8,295 nt of DNA from Acidobacteriota bacterium (GTDB taxonomy: Bacteria > Acidobacteriota > Thermoanaerobaculia > Multivoradales > JAHZIX01), in NCBI GenBank assembly GCA_020439725.1, contig JAGQSE010000062.1, forward strand, positions 671 through 8,965. Direction: 5' to 3'. Shown in pieces: positions 1-5,484 of this stretch. The notes beneath the pieces are model-generated. The model made no database searches. It had not been told where the DNA came from and was given only the letters and a program-made list of their open reading frames with translations. The number at the start of each line of letters is the position of its first letter. The first letter of the stretch is position 1. Both the position numbers and the translations under genes were made by a program.

Positions 1-647
1 CCGCCGACCTCCGGCGCAAGGTGCTGGCGGCCTACGACGGCTACCAGTTCCGCCAGGCCCACCTTCTGCTGTTCGATTTTTGCAACGACACGCTGTCGGC
101 CACCTACCTGCACGCGGTCAAGGATCGCCTCTACTGCGACCGTGCGGACTCACCACGCCGGCGCTCGACCCAACGCGCGCTGTGGACGATCTCCGAGGTG
201 ATCATCGGCCTCCTCGCACCGATCCTGCCGCACACCGCCGACGAGGCCTGGCGGGCCCTCCACGGCGATGACGCATCGGTCCACCGAACGACCTTCCCCG
301 AGGTCTCGGCCGACGCCGATGCCGGCTGGGATGCCCTGCTGCTGCTCCGTGAGAGCGTCGCCAAGGCCCTCGAGGAGGCCAAGGAGCGCGGCATCGAGAA
401 CCCCCTCGACGCCGGCGTCACCGTCCCCGACGGCGACGGATCTTTGGCCCCCTTCCTCGCCGAGCTCCCCGACCTCTTCGGAGTGTCGCGGGTGCATCTC
501 GATCCGACGGAGAGCACGATCGTGATCCACGATCTGCGCGACCAACCCCGCTGCGAACGCTCCTGGCGCCGCGACGAGACCGTCCAGCAGCGTGCGGACG
601 GCGGCTGGCTCAGTGATCGCGACGCCGAGGCTGTGGGGCTCGGGTGA
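1..647 (+). CDS. ileS: Isoleucyl-tRNA synthetase, C-terminal part (5' end outside window)
   Basis: Class Ia aminoacyl-tRNA synthetase that charges tRNA-Ile in the cytoplasm. Only the last ~214 residues are present; the reading frame is open from base 3, so the start lies left of the window. The visible part is the helical anticodon-binding domain: FDFCNDTLSATYL, then KDRLYCD, then a RRRSTQRALW segment and the LLAPILPHTADEAW motif, all characteristic of IleS. The last ~30 residues correspond to the C-terminal zinc-ribbon region of IleS, but only one cysteine of the usual CxxCW...CxxC pattern remains (CERSW), and the second pair is replaced by LSDRDAEAV. The gene ends 21 bp before the convergent hicB stop, and no lspA follows, although ileS-lspA is common elsewhere. 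I see no clear terminator in the 21-bp gap. Identity is secure; the 5' part cannot be judged. Confidence 0.93.
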   Translation, partial: ADLRRKVLAAYDGYQFRQAHLLLFDFCNDTLSATYLHAVKDRLYCDRADSPRRRSTQRALWTISEVIIGLLAPILPHTADEAWRALHGDDASVHRTTFPEVSADADAGWDALLLLRESVAKALEEAKERGIENPLDAGVTVPDGDGSLAPFLAELPDLFGVSRVHLDPTESTIVIHDLRDQPRCERSWRRDETVQQRADGGWLSDRDAEAVGLG

Positions 648-668
648 CCAAACGGAGCCGGAACGTCT

Positions 669-989
669 TTAGAGAGAGCGTTGCAGACGCTCGGCGATGA
701 GCTGGTTGAGGCTCTTGCCCGCTTGCCGGGCAGCGCTGTAAAGATCCCGGTGAAGATTTGGGGAGAGGCGCAGCATCAGGCGCCCCGAGAAGGGCTTGTC
801 GGGCCGCTCACCGCGCTCGGCGCAGAACTCGAGGTAGTCGTCGATCGACTCGCGGAAGGCTGCCTCGATCTCCTCGACGCTCCTCCCCTGGAAGGTGATC
901 ACGTCCCGGGTATCGATGACTTCCCCGTGGAAAATCCCGACTTCCGGGTCGAGCTCGACGTGTCCTTTGTAGCCCTTGTACTCAAGCAT
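669..989 (-). CDS. hicB: HicB-family antitoxin
   Basis: Predicted antitoxin of a type II HicA-HicB module; it would bind and block HicA and repress its own operon. The 106 residues show the two usual parts: an N-terminal partial RNase-H-like HicB fold (about 1-60, with GIFHGEVIDTRDVITFQG and SVEEIEAAFRESIDDYLEFC), and a C-terminal ribbon-helix-helix DNA-binding segment (about 69-105, SGRLMLRLSPNLHRDLYSAA then SLNQLIAERLQ). The ATG at 989 is preceded by a strong GGAGGA Shine-Dalgarno (plus-strand 995-1000) and overlaps the hicA stop by 8 nt (ATGCTTGA), implying translational coupling. The order toxin then antitoxin is the standard one for hicAB. The gene converges on ileS. Family assignment is firm; activity is inferred. 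Confidence 0.87.
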   Translation of the reverse strand: MLEYKGYKGHVELDPEVGIFHGEVIDTRDVITFQGRSVEEIEAAFRESIDDYLEFCAERGERPDKPFSGRLMLRLSPNLHRDLYSAARQAGKSLNQLIAERLQRSL

Positions 990-1257
990 CGAGGTCCTCC
1001 GGGGTGGCTCGAGCTGCGATCAGGAACCGTCTCACGGATCTCAGGGCACCCCGGTCGGTCTCCCTTTGTGGATGAGGTCGATGGAAGATCGCCCGAACGC
1101 CCGCCAGCGCCACCCGAACTCGAGATCCGCGACCCTCGGAGACCTCTGCACCCAAGGCCAGGAATAGCTTCTCGACACCATTCCATGGCACGTTGGATCG
1201 GACGGGGTCCTCGAAGATCGCCAGCAGGGTTTTCCGAGGTCCCGAGGACAGCTTCAT
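982..1257 (-). CDS. hicA: HicA-family toxin (mRNA interferase-like)
   Basis: Predicted toxin; HicA proteins have a double-stranded-RNA-binding-like fold and cleave mRNA. It is 91 residues, slightly longer than many HicA proteins. The core reads RKTLLAIFEDPVRSNVPWNG (8-27), LFLALGAEVSEGRGSRVRVA (31-50), then VRAIFHRPHP (54-63) and a C-terminal helix LRSVRRFL. In classical HicA the catalytic histidine follows a Gly-Ser pair; here GS (44-45) is followed by Arg46, and the only histidines are His59 and His62 in FHRPHP. I recall this arrangement from a recognisable HicA subgroup, so it may not mean inactivity. The ATG at 1257 has no clear Shine-Dalgarno upstream. hicB overlaps its 3' end by 8 nt. 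The gene is divergent from the GNAT gene, with 36 bp between the starts. Confidence 0.85.
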   Translation of the reverse strand: MKLSSGPRKTLLAIFEDPVRSNVPWNGVEKLFLALGAEVSEGRGSRVRVALAGVRAIFHRPHPQRETDRGALRSVRRFLIAARATPEDLDA

Positions 1258-1293
1258 GATATCAGTCTACGACACTACAACCGAGGCCCACGT

Positions 1294-1770
1294 ATGAACC
1301 CCAATCCAAAACCGCCAAATCCCCGCCCAGCGCGCCCCGACGAGACGAAAGCGCTCAGTGAGCTGGCGCTGCGCTCGAAGGGTAGCTGGGGCTATGACGA
1401 GGTCTTTCTCGAGGCCTGCCGGGAGGAGCTCACGCTGACCCCGGAAACGCTCGAGCAGCATCCGACCTTCGTCGTCGAGGACTCCGCGGAGCTCGCGGGC
1501 TTCTACACCCTCGAGCCTCACGAGGAGCAGGGCGTCGTCGAGCTCGGCATGCTCTATGTCGAGCCACGCTGTCACGGCCAGGGAATCGGACGAAAGCTCA
1601 TGGAGCATGCGCTCGGCGAAGCGACGCGGCGTGGCTTCCGCACTCTCGAGGTCCAGGCGGACCCCTACGCTGCACCCTTCTACCTGCGCATGGGTTGTAC
1701 ACCCTGCGGCTCGCGGCCCTCGGGCAGCATCGCCGGACGGCGCCTGCCGTTGCTCCGGATCGACCTCTGA
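1294..1770 (+). CDS. GNAT-family N-acetyltransferase
   Basis: Predicted acetyl-CoA-dependent N-acetyltransferase of 158 residues; the substrate cannot be told from the sequence. The fold is shown by the N-terminal strand-helix (RPARPDETKALSELALRSKG), the central strands FVVEDSAELAGFYTLEP and VVELGMLYVEP (81-91), the acetyl-CoA pyrophosphate-binding loop HGQGIGRKL (94-102; His instead of the usual Arg/Gln at the first position), and motif B, DPYAAPFYLRMGC (123-135). The C-terminal PSGSIAGRRLPLLRIDL is typical of a GNAT subgroup whose members end in PSGSIPGR..P. The first ~12 residues are proline-rich and lie outside the fold. The ATG at 1294 has a modest CGAGG Shine-Dalgarno 8 nt upstream. It may share its promoter region with the divergent hicAB operon, but nothing shows a functional link. 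Confidence 0.9.
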   Translation: MNPNPKPPNPRPARPDETKALSELALRSKGSWGYDEVFLEACREELTLTPETLEQHPTFVVEDSAELAGFYTLEPHEEQGVVELGMLYVEPRCHGQGIGRKLMEHALGEATRRGFRTLEVQADPYAAPFYLRMGCTPCGSRPSGSIAGRRLPLLRIDL

Positions 1771-1793
1771 GACTGTACGAGAAGAAGGGGGGG

Positions 1794-1816
1794 CGCCCCG
1801 TCGGGGAGACGGGGCG
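1794..1816. repeat. GC-rich 9-bp perfect hairpin downstream of GNAT gene
   Basis: CGCCCCGTC (1794-1802) pairs perfectly with GACGGGGCG (1808-1816) around a GGGGA loop. Neither side has a real T run: plus is followed by GTGAAGAAGG, and minus by seven C then TTCTTCT. It could slow or end GNAT transcription. It could also be a degenerate third copy of the terminator-like hairpins at 2109-2137 and 2854-2878, which share the CCCCG/CGGGG core. Next to it, GAAGG (1822-1826) can pair with CCTTC (1850-1854), and ACGAC (1836-1840) with GTCGT (1845-1849). Confidence 0.6.
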
Positions 1817-1916
1817 GTGAAGAAGGCGGACGGGAACGACCGATGTCGTCCTTCAATCGTTTCTACGCTCGGGCCGGGTCGGGAGTCCAGGCCTCGTCGG
1901 AAACGGCCGATGACAG

Positions 1917-1949
1917 AAAAATGAGCTCCACCAGTCCCGATGGAGCTCA
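1917..1949 (-). terminator. Rho-independent terminator reading on minus strand
   Basis: On the minus strand a perfect 9-bp stem (TGAGCTCCA at plus 1941-1949 as its complement, closing with 1922-1930) has a 10-nt loop and is followed at once by five T (plus 1917-1921), then C and TG. This is a textbook intrinsic terminator. No minus-strand protein gene lies upstream of it, so it would end an unannotated minus-strand transcript. The stem has lower GC than the other hairpins nearby. On the plus strand the stem is preceded, not followed, by the A/T run, so it would not terminate GNAT. Confidence 0.65.
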
Positions 1950-2108
1950 CAGGAAAAACGCCGGTTGAGCCGTTGACTTCAACCAGCATGTAAACATACG
2001 CACTTGTCGTTAGATCGGATTGTCCATCCCCACGCGTAGCGGCATCCGGACCGGGCTGGGTGCGCCGTTCCACCCGACAAGAAACGGCTTATCTCGGAGG
2101 ACAAGACC

Positions 2109-2137
2109 AAAAGAAAGCCCCGCCGGGGGGCGGGGCT
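2109..2137 (-). terminator. Rho-independent terminator reading on minus strand
   Basis: The stem AGCCCCGCC (2116-2124) with GGCGGGGCT (2129-2137) is a perfect 9 bp with a 4-nt G loop (C on minus). In the minus direction it runs into TTTCTTTT (complement of 2109-2116, with the last stem pair shared). The T run interrupted by one C is still typical. It forms the 3' end of the candidate small RNA at 2109-2221. On the plus strand it would be an A-preceded hairpin followed by AGGAGG, with no termination signal. Confidence 0.65.
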
Positions 2138-2221
2138 GCAAGGAGGAGAAGCGAGGAGACTGTTGTCTTGCCTTGCTCAATCCTTCCTACGGTGGACCGT
2201 TGCAGGTCGTCCATGGGATTG
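2109..2221 (-). ncRNA. Candidate small RNA with CU-rich anti-Shine-Dalgarno loop
   Basis: Read on the minus strand, the stretch folds into three units in a row. First is a nested helix of CAATCC with GGATTG (plus 2216-2221 and 2178-2183) and, inside it, TGGAC with GTCCA (2209-2213 and 2193-2197). Second is a stem GCAAGG/CCTTGC (plus 2171-2176 and 2138-2143) enclosing a small AGAC-AACA-GTCT hairpin and a CU-rich tract CTCCTCGCTTCTCCT. Third is the terminator. Unpaired CUCCU tracts plus an intrinsic terminator are typical of trans-acting bacterial sRNAs that block ribosome binding sites. I find no convincing promoter; the 5' end is a guess set by the outermost helix. It could instead be antisense to the leader of the DinB-family gene. 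The role is unknown. Confidence 0.4.
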
Positions 2222-2278
2222 CGACATTCGAACCGCTAGACTCGCCGGTGGACGAGACACGATCAAAGGAGATGCACC

Positions 2279-2785
2279 ATGCAACTAGCCCAAGGCCTTC
2301 TTTCCGAGCTCGAGAGCGAAGCCGCCACGACCCGCAAGCTGCTCGAGCTCTGCCCCGAGGACCAGGCTGGATGGAAGCCCCACGCCAAGTCCTTCAGCCT
2401 GGGTGATCTGGCGCTCCACCTGTCGAACATCCCCGGCTGGACCACCTCCACCCTCGCGGGCACCGAGCTCGATCTGGCGCCTCCCGGCGGCGGCGGCTTC
2501 AAGCCCCCCGAGTTCGAGTCCATGACCGCTGTTCTCGATGGCTTCGACGCCAACGTCCGTGGCGCCATCGACGCGCTGGGCAAGGCGTCGAACGAGGACC
2601 TGGGCGTCGGCTGGAGTCTCAAGAACGCCGGCGAGACCTTGTTCACCATGCCGCGCATGGCGGTCCTGCGGGTCTGGGTGCTCAACCACCTGATCCATCA
2701 CCGTGGCCAGCTGAGCGTCTACCTCCGTCTGCTCGACATCCCGCTGCCCTCGATCTACGGCCCCACCGCCGACACCGAGGGCTGA
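2279..2785 (+). CDS. DinB-superfamily protein (putative metal-dependent enzyme)
   Basis: This 168-residue protein has the DinB four-helix-bundle pattern. The superfamily includes thiol-dependent transferases such as bacillithiol and mycothiol S-transferases, as well as many proteins of unknown role, and is usually cytoplasmic. The metal-binding triad is visible: His47 in SLGDLALHLSNIPGW, and His137 and His141 in NHLIHHRGQL (HxxxH near the C-terminus). The N-terminal helix QGLLSELESEAATTRKLLE and the length fit the family. A glycine/proline-rich loop APPGGGGFKPPEF lies in the middle. The ATG at 2279 has an excellent AAAGGAG Shine-Dalgarno 7 nt upstream. A TAGACT at 2237-2242 could be a -10 element, without a good -35. 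It stands alone, followed by a 12-bp hairpin, and converges on the nuclease-helicase gene. The substrate thiol cannot be inferred. Confidence 0.88.
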   Translation: MQLAQGLLSELESEAATTRKLLELCPEDQAGWKPHAKSFSLGDLALHLSNIPGWTTSTLAGTELDLAPPGGGGFKPPEFESMTAVLDGFDANVRGAIDALGKASNEDLGVGWSLKNAGETLFTMPRMAVLRVWVLNHLIHHRGQLSVYLRLLDIPLPSIYGPTADTEG

Positions 2786-2796
2786 TCGCCGGCCCG

Positions 2797-2832
2797 GAGG
2801 TTCCCGGAAGCCTGCCGCTGTCCGGGAACCTC
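2797..2832 (+). terminator. 12-bp perfect hairpin, likely 3' end of DinB-family transcript
   Basis: GAGGTTCCCGGA (2797-2808) pairs perfectly with TCCGGGAACCTC (2821-2832) over a 12-nt loop, starting 11 nt after the DinB-family stop codon. The following bases, GCGGTCTTCC, hold only a short T-poor run, so this is a weak intrinsic terminator, a Rho-assisted end or a 3' mRNA stabiliser. Between convergent genes it could also act on the opposite strand. Confidence 0.5.
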
Positions 2833-2853
2833 GCGGTCTTCCGCTCTCACGGC

Positions 2854-2878
2854 AAAAAAAGACCCCGCGGGAGCGGGG
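2854..2878 (-). terminator. Strong Rho-independent terminator of the nuclease-helicase transcript
   Basis: On the minus strand, CCCCGC-TCCC-GCGGGG (plus 2863-2878) is followed by TC and then seven T (plus 2854-2860). The T run makes this the clearest terminator in the window. It lies about 145 nt after the TAG stop of the minus-strand nuclease-helicase gene and 68 nt beyond the end of the convergent DinB-family gene. It is also the 3' end of a candidate 3'-UTR small RNA. Confidence 0.8.
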
Positions 2879-2931
2879 CGTGTTCGAGGAGGTAGGAGAG
2901 GAGGGTCCCGGATCGCTCCAGACTCTCGAAC
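2854..2931 (-). ncRNA. Candidate 3'-UTR-derived small RNA with CU-rich loop
   Basis: In the minus direction, GTTCGAG (plus 2925-2931) pairs with CTCGAAC (plus 2882-2888) in a perfect 7-bp stem. The enclosed ~36 nt end in the pyrimidine tract CCCTCCTCTCCTACCTC, which complements Shine-Dalgarno sequences. A 3-nt linker leads into the terminator at 2854-2878. This repeats the design of the candidate at 2109-2221: CU-rich looped stem, then a CCCCGC-core terminator. No promoter is evident between the helicase stop (3023) and the stem, so it would most simply be processed from the end of the helicase mRNA. An ordinary 3' untranslated region with chance structure is the alternative. Confidence 0.38.
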
Positions 2932-3022
2932 TCCTGAGCTTCTTGGTACGCAGGCTCCCCGCCAAGGTTTCTCCTCGTCGACCCGTGGCTCCGTACCTCG
3001 GCCAGAAGGGCGGCTCGGGTCG

Positions 3023-5476
3023 CTATGCGGGATCCGCCTCCACCGCCGTCGCCATCGGCGAGGTGAAGAACTCCCGCGCCGCCGACGAGGGCTCGGCGAC
3101 GAGGCCGCGGACGCCTTTTTCGGGCAGCCAGTCCGGAGGCAGGTGCGAGCGATAGGGCTTGTGCAGGAAGCGGCGGTCGAAGAGAGCGATGACGCCGCTG
3201 TCCCGGGGCGAGCGAATCAGCCGGCCGGCAGCCTGGACGACACGGGTCATGCCGGGAACGACGAAGGCGTACTCGAAGCCCTTCTCGAAGCGCTCGTCAT
3301 AGTACTCGCGGAGCAGCTGCTGCTCGAGGTTCAGGGCCGGCAGGCACGGCCCCACCACCGCCACCGCGCGCAACATGTCCCCGGGGTAGTCGACGCCCTC
3401 GGCGAAGACCCCGCCGGCCACCGCCAGGAGCAAGACGTCGCCGAGAAAGGCGCGGCGCAGGGTGTCGAGGATCTCTTCGCGTTCGCGATCGCCGGAGACC
3501 CGCTGCTGGACCAACACCCGCTTGTCCAGGGTCGGTAGCAGCGACGCCACCCGCGCCAGGAAGTCATAGCTCGGGAAGAGCGCCAGACAGTTGCCGGGAA
3601 TCGAGTCGGCGAAGGCGCCGAGACGCGTGGCGATGGGCTGGTAATTGTTTGGCCGCTCCTTCCACGTCGTGCCCACGGCGGCGTCGATGACCACCCGCCG
3701 GCGCTCCGCCGGGAAGGGGTTGGGAATCGACACCGAGGTGGTCCGGGAAGCCTCGAAGCCCAGCAGATCACGGTAGAACTCGGGCGGAGAGAGAGTCGCC
3801 GACAACCCGATGACCGAGTGACAGCGGTGGATCACCTGCCCGAGGAAGCGGCTCGGGTCCTTGCACAGGATCCGCAGCCACGAACCGTCGAAGCGCCGCT
3901 CGACGCAATGGCTAAACGCCTGGTCCGACACCACCAGGCCGTTCAGGAAGCGCAGGAAGTCGAAGTAGAGCTGGACGAAGGGGTCCTCGGCGCGAAAGCT
4001 CCGCGTGTCTCGCTGATACTCGAGATAGTCGACGAAGGCCGCGTCGAAGGCCGGGCGGAGCGACCACAGCCGGTCCTCGGGCAGCGGCGCCTCGACCGCG
4101 GTGAGCTGAGGCGCACCGAGCTCGAGGACCTCGGCCACCGAGCCTTCGATGAGCGAGGCCAGCTTGAGACACAGGGCTTCGATCTGGAAATGAATCGCCT
4201 CACCACCGGCGCGCATCGCCTCCGCCGCCCGCCGCGCCGGCTCGGCGCCGAGCTCGGGGCTGTAGTAGCCACGACCGCGACCGACCAGGTTGTGGATCTC
4301 GTCGATCACCAGCACCGCATCGCCGAGATCCGCGTCGCCGCCAAAGGCCGACAGCGAGACATAGGGGTCGAAGGCGTAGTTGTAGTCACAGACCGTGACC
4401 TGGACCTGCTCACCGAGCTCGAGGCTGACCTCGAAGGGACAGACTTCGGCGCCCCGCGCCGCCTCGTACACCGCCTCGGGCTCGAGGGTGGTCCCGGCGT
4501 CGAGGAGCCCACGAACCACCCCCGAGCTCTGCAGCTTGAGGTAGTAGTCGCGGGCGTAGGGGCAGTACTCCTCGTGACACAGGATCTGGTCGTTGGCGCA
4601 CATCCGCGCCTTGGCGCGCATGCGCAGCGAGTGGAAAGCACCGTGCTGGTTGAGCATCCGGAGGACGGTGGTGACCATCTCCTGCTGGGTGTTCTTGGCG
4701 GTGAGGACATAGAGCCGTTTGTCGTGCTCGAGGCAGTAGCGCAGTGCTGGATATAGCGTCGCCACGGTTTTGCCGATCCCCGTTGCGGCCTCGAGCAGCA
4801 GGTGCTCGCCACCCTCGACCGCGGCGCCGACGGCGGCGAGGATCTCCTCCTGACCGGGACGGAGGTCGGGGAAGGGAAAGTCCATCTCCGCCGCCGCGAC
4901 GGTCCGGCCTTCGCGCGCCGCCCGCTCGCGTTCGAGGGCCGCCAGCAGCTCGTTGACCCGGCGGCGGATCGACGCCTCGAGCCCCCGCGGATCGGCGTGG
5001 ACCTCGAGACGCTCGACATGGTCGGTGCCGATCTCGATCAGCACCAGCTCGGCGCGCACCGGCTCCGCCTCTTCGTCGTCGTCCGCCTCGCCTTGGAGGA
5101 TCCAGGCGTAGAGCAGCGCCTGCCGTTCGTAGAGCTCGCGGGCCGCGGCGGAGAGCTGGCCGCCACGGCGCACCGACTTGATCTCCTCGACCACCAGCAC
5201 CCCGTCGGGATCACGACGTAGCCCGTCGGCCCGGCCGCTGACCCGGACGCGCCAGCCACGATGCTCGAAGATCCGCTCGACCACCACCTCGCGGCGGTAG
5301 GAGGGATCGGCTTCGAGGGCCTGCTCCTGGTACTTGGAGTGGATCGCCTGCCCGAGCCACAGGCGCTCATAGCCGCCCCGCTGGGCGAAACCGAGGCTGC
5401 GCAGGAGCCGCACCTCGAGGAGGTCGTGGACCGCCAGATCGAGCGTCAGGGAGTCGCTGTCGATGCGCGGCGCCAT
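3023..5476 (-). CDS. RecB-type PD-(D/E)XK nuclease fused to iron-sulfur XPD/DinG-type helicase
   Basis: An 817-residue predicted DNA-processing enzyme; E. coli DinG, lacking the nuclease domain, is about 716. Residues 1-130 form a RecB/Cas4-like nuclease with a complete active-site set: His46 (GQAIHSKY), Asp84 (GRADG), Glu98-x-Lys100 (VVEEIKS) and Gln119-x3-Tyr123 (QALLYAW). There are no cysteines there, so it lacks the Cas4 iron-sulfur cluster. The helicase follows: a Q-motif-like RPGQ (206-209), Walker A EAATGIGKT (229-237), four cysteines at 293, 300, 305 and 346 placed as the XPD-family 4Fe-4S cluster, the DEIH box (392-395), SAT (559-561) and motif VI QAAGRLIRS (748-756). XPD/DinG helicases unwind DNA 5' to 3'; combined with a nuclease this suggests repair or processing of branched or R-loop DNA (inference). 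The ATG start sits just before the nuclease fold. No Shine-Dalgarno is present, and a TATACT box lies 8 nt upstream, suggesting a leaderless mRNA. Confidence 0.95.
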   Translation of the reverse strand: MAPRIDSDSLTLDLAVHDLLEVRLLRSLGFAQRGGYERLWLGQAIHSKYQEQALEADPSYRREVVVERIFEHRGWRVRVSGRADGLRRDPDGVLVVEEIKSVRRGGQLSAAARELYERQALLYAWILQGEADDDEEAEPVRAELVLIEIGTDHVERLEVHADPRGLEASIRRRVNELLAALERERAAREGRTVAAAEMDFPFPDLRPGQEEILAAVGAAVEGGEHLLLEAATGIGKTVATLYPALRYCLEHDKRLYVLTAKNTQQEMVTTVLRMLNQHGAFHSLRMRAKARMCANDQILCHEEYCPYARDYYLKLQSSGVVRGLLDAGTTLEPEAVYEAARGAEVCPFEVSLELGEQVQVTVCDYNYAFDPYVSLSAFGGDADLGDAVLVIDEIHNLVGRGRGYYSPELGAEPARRAAEAMRAGGEAIHFQIEALCLKLASLIEGSVAEVLELGAPQLTAVEAPLPEDRLWSLRPAFDAAFVDYLEYQRDTRSFRAEDPFVQLYFDFLRFLNGLVVSDQAFSHCVERRFDGSWLRILCKDPSRFLGQVIHRCHSVIGLSATLSPPEFYRDLLGFEASRTTSVSIPNPFPAERRRVVIDAAVGTTWKERPNNYQPIATRLGAFADSIPGNCLALFPSYDFLARVASLLPTLDKRVLVQQRVSGDREREEILDTLRRAFLGDVLLLAVAGGVFAEGVDYPGDMLRAVAVVGPCLPALNLEQQLLREYYDERFEKGFEYAFVVPGMTRVVQAAGRLIRSPRDSGVIALFDRRFLHKPYRSHLPPDWLPEKGVRGLVAEPSSAAREFFTSPMATAVEADPA

Positions 5477-5484
5477 GGGCCGAC

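Larger units (their letters stand above)
1771..2278. other. 508-bp non-coding region with several hairpins
   Basis: No convincing protein gene lies between the GNAT stop and the DinB-family start. Open frames on both strands lack Shine-Dalgarno sequences and recognisable domains. The region carries a GC-rich 9-bp hairpin (1794-1816), two minus-strand terminators (1917-1949 and 2109-2137), a stem-loop with a CU-rich minus-strand loop (2138-2176), a nested helix (2178-2221) and an AT-richer patch around 1950-2020. That patch contains TTGACT (1973-1978), a good -35 hexamer on the plus strand, but only a weak CATACG or ATACGC at the -10 position. The minus-strand polarity of the terminators, with no minus-strand gene upstream (the DinB gene is on plus), points to minus-strand non-coding transcripts. 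Confidence 0.6.

Noticed and set aside
648..668. Terminator between ileS and hicB
   Set aside because: The 21-bp gap holds only a 3-4 bp imperfect repeat (ACG...CGT) and a short T run, too weak to call.
1267..2073. Long minus-strand open frame (268 codons) across the GNAT gene and its downstream region
   Set aside because: It is antisense to a clear GNAT gene, runs through two hairpins, lacks a Shine-Dalgarno and shows no domain; high GC keeps antisense frames open.
2222..2238. tRNA-like T-arm (GGTTCGAAT on minus)
   Set aside because: The flanking bases do not form the 5-bp T stem (G-G and C-C mismatches), and no anticodon arm or acceptor stem is found around it.
3818..4756. 312-codon plus-strand open frame inside the nuclease-helicase gene
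   Set aside because: It lies wholly opposite conserved helicase motifs, and its E/V/R/L-rich composition is that of an antisense shadow.
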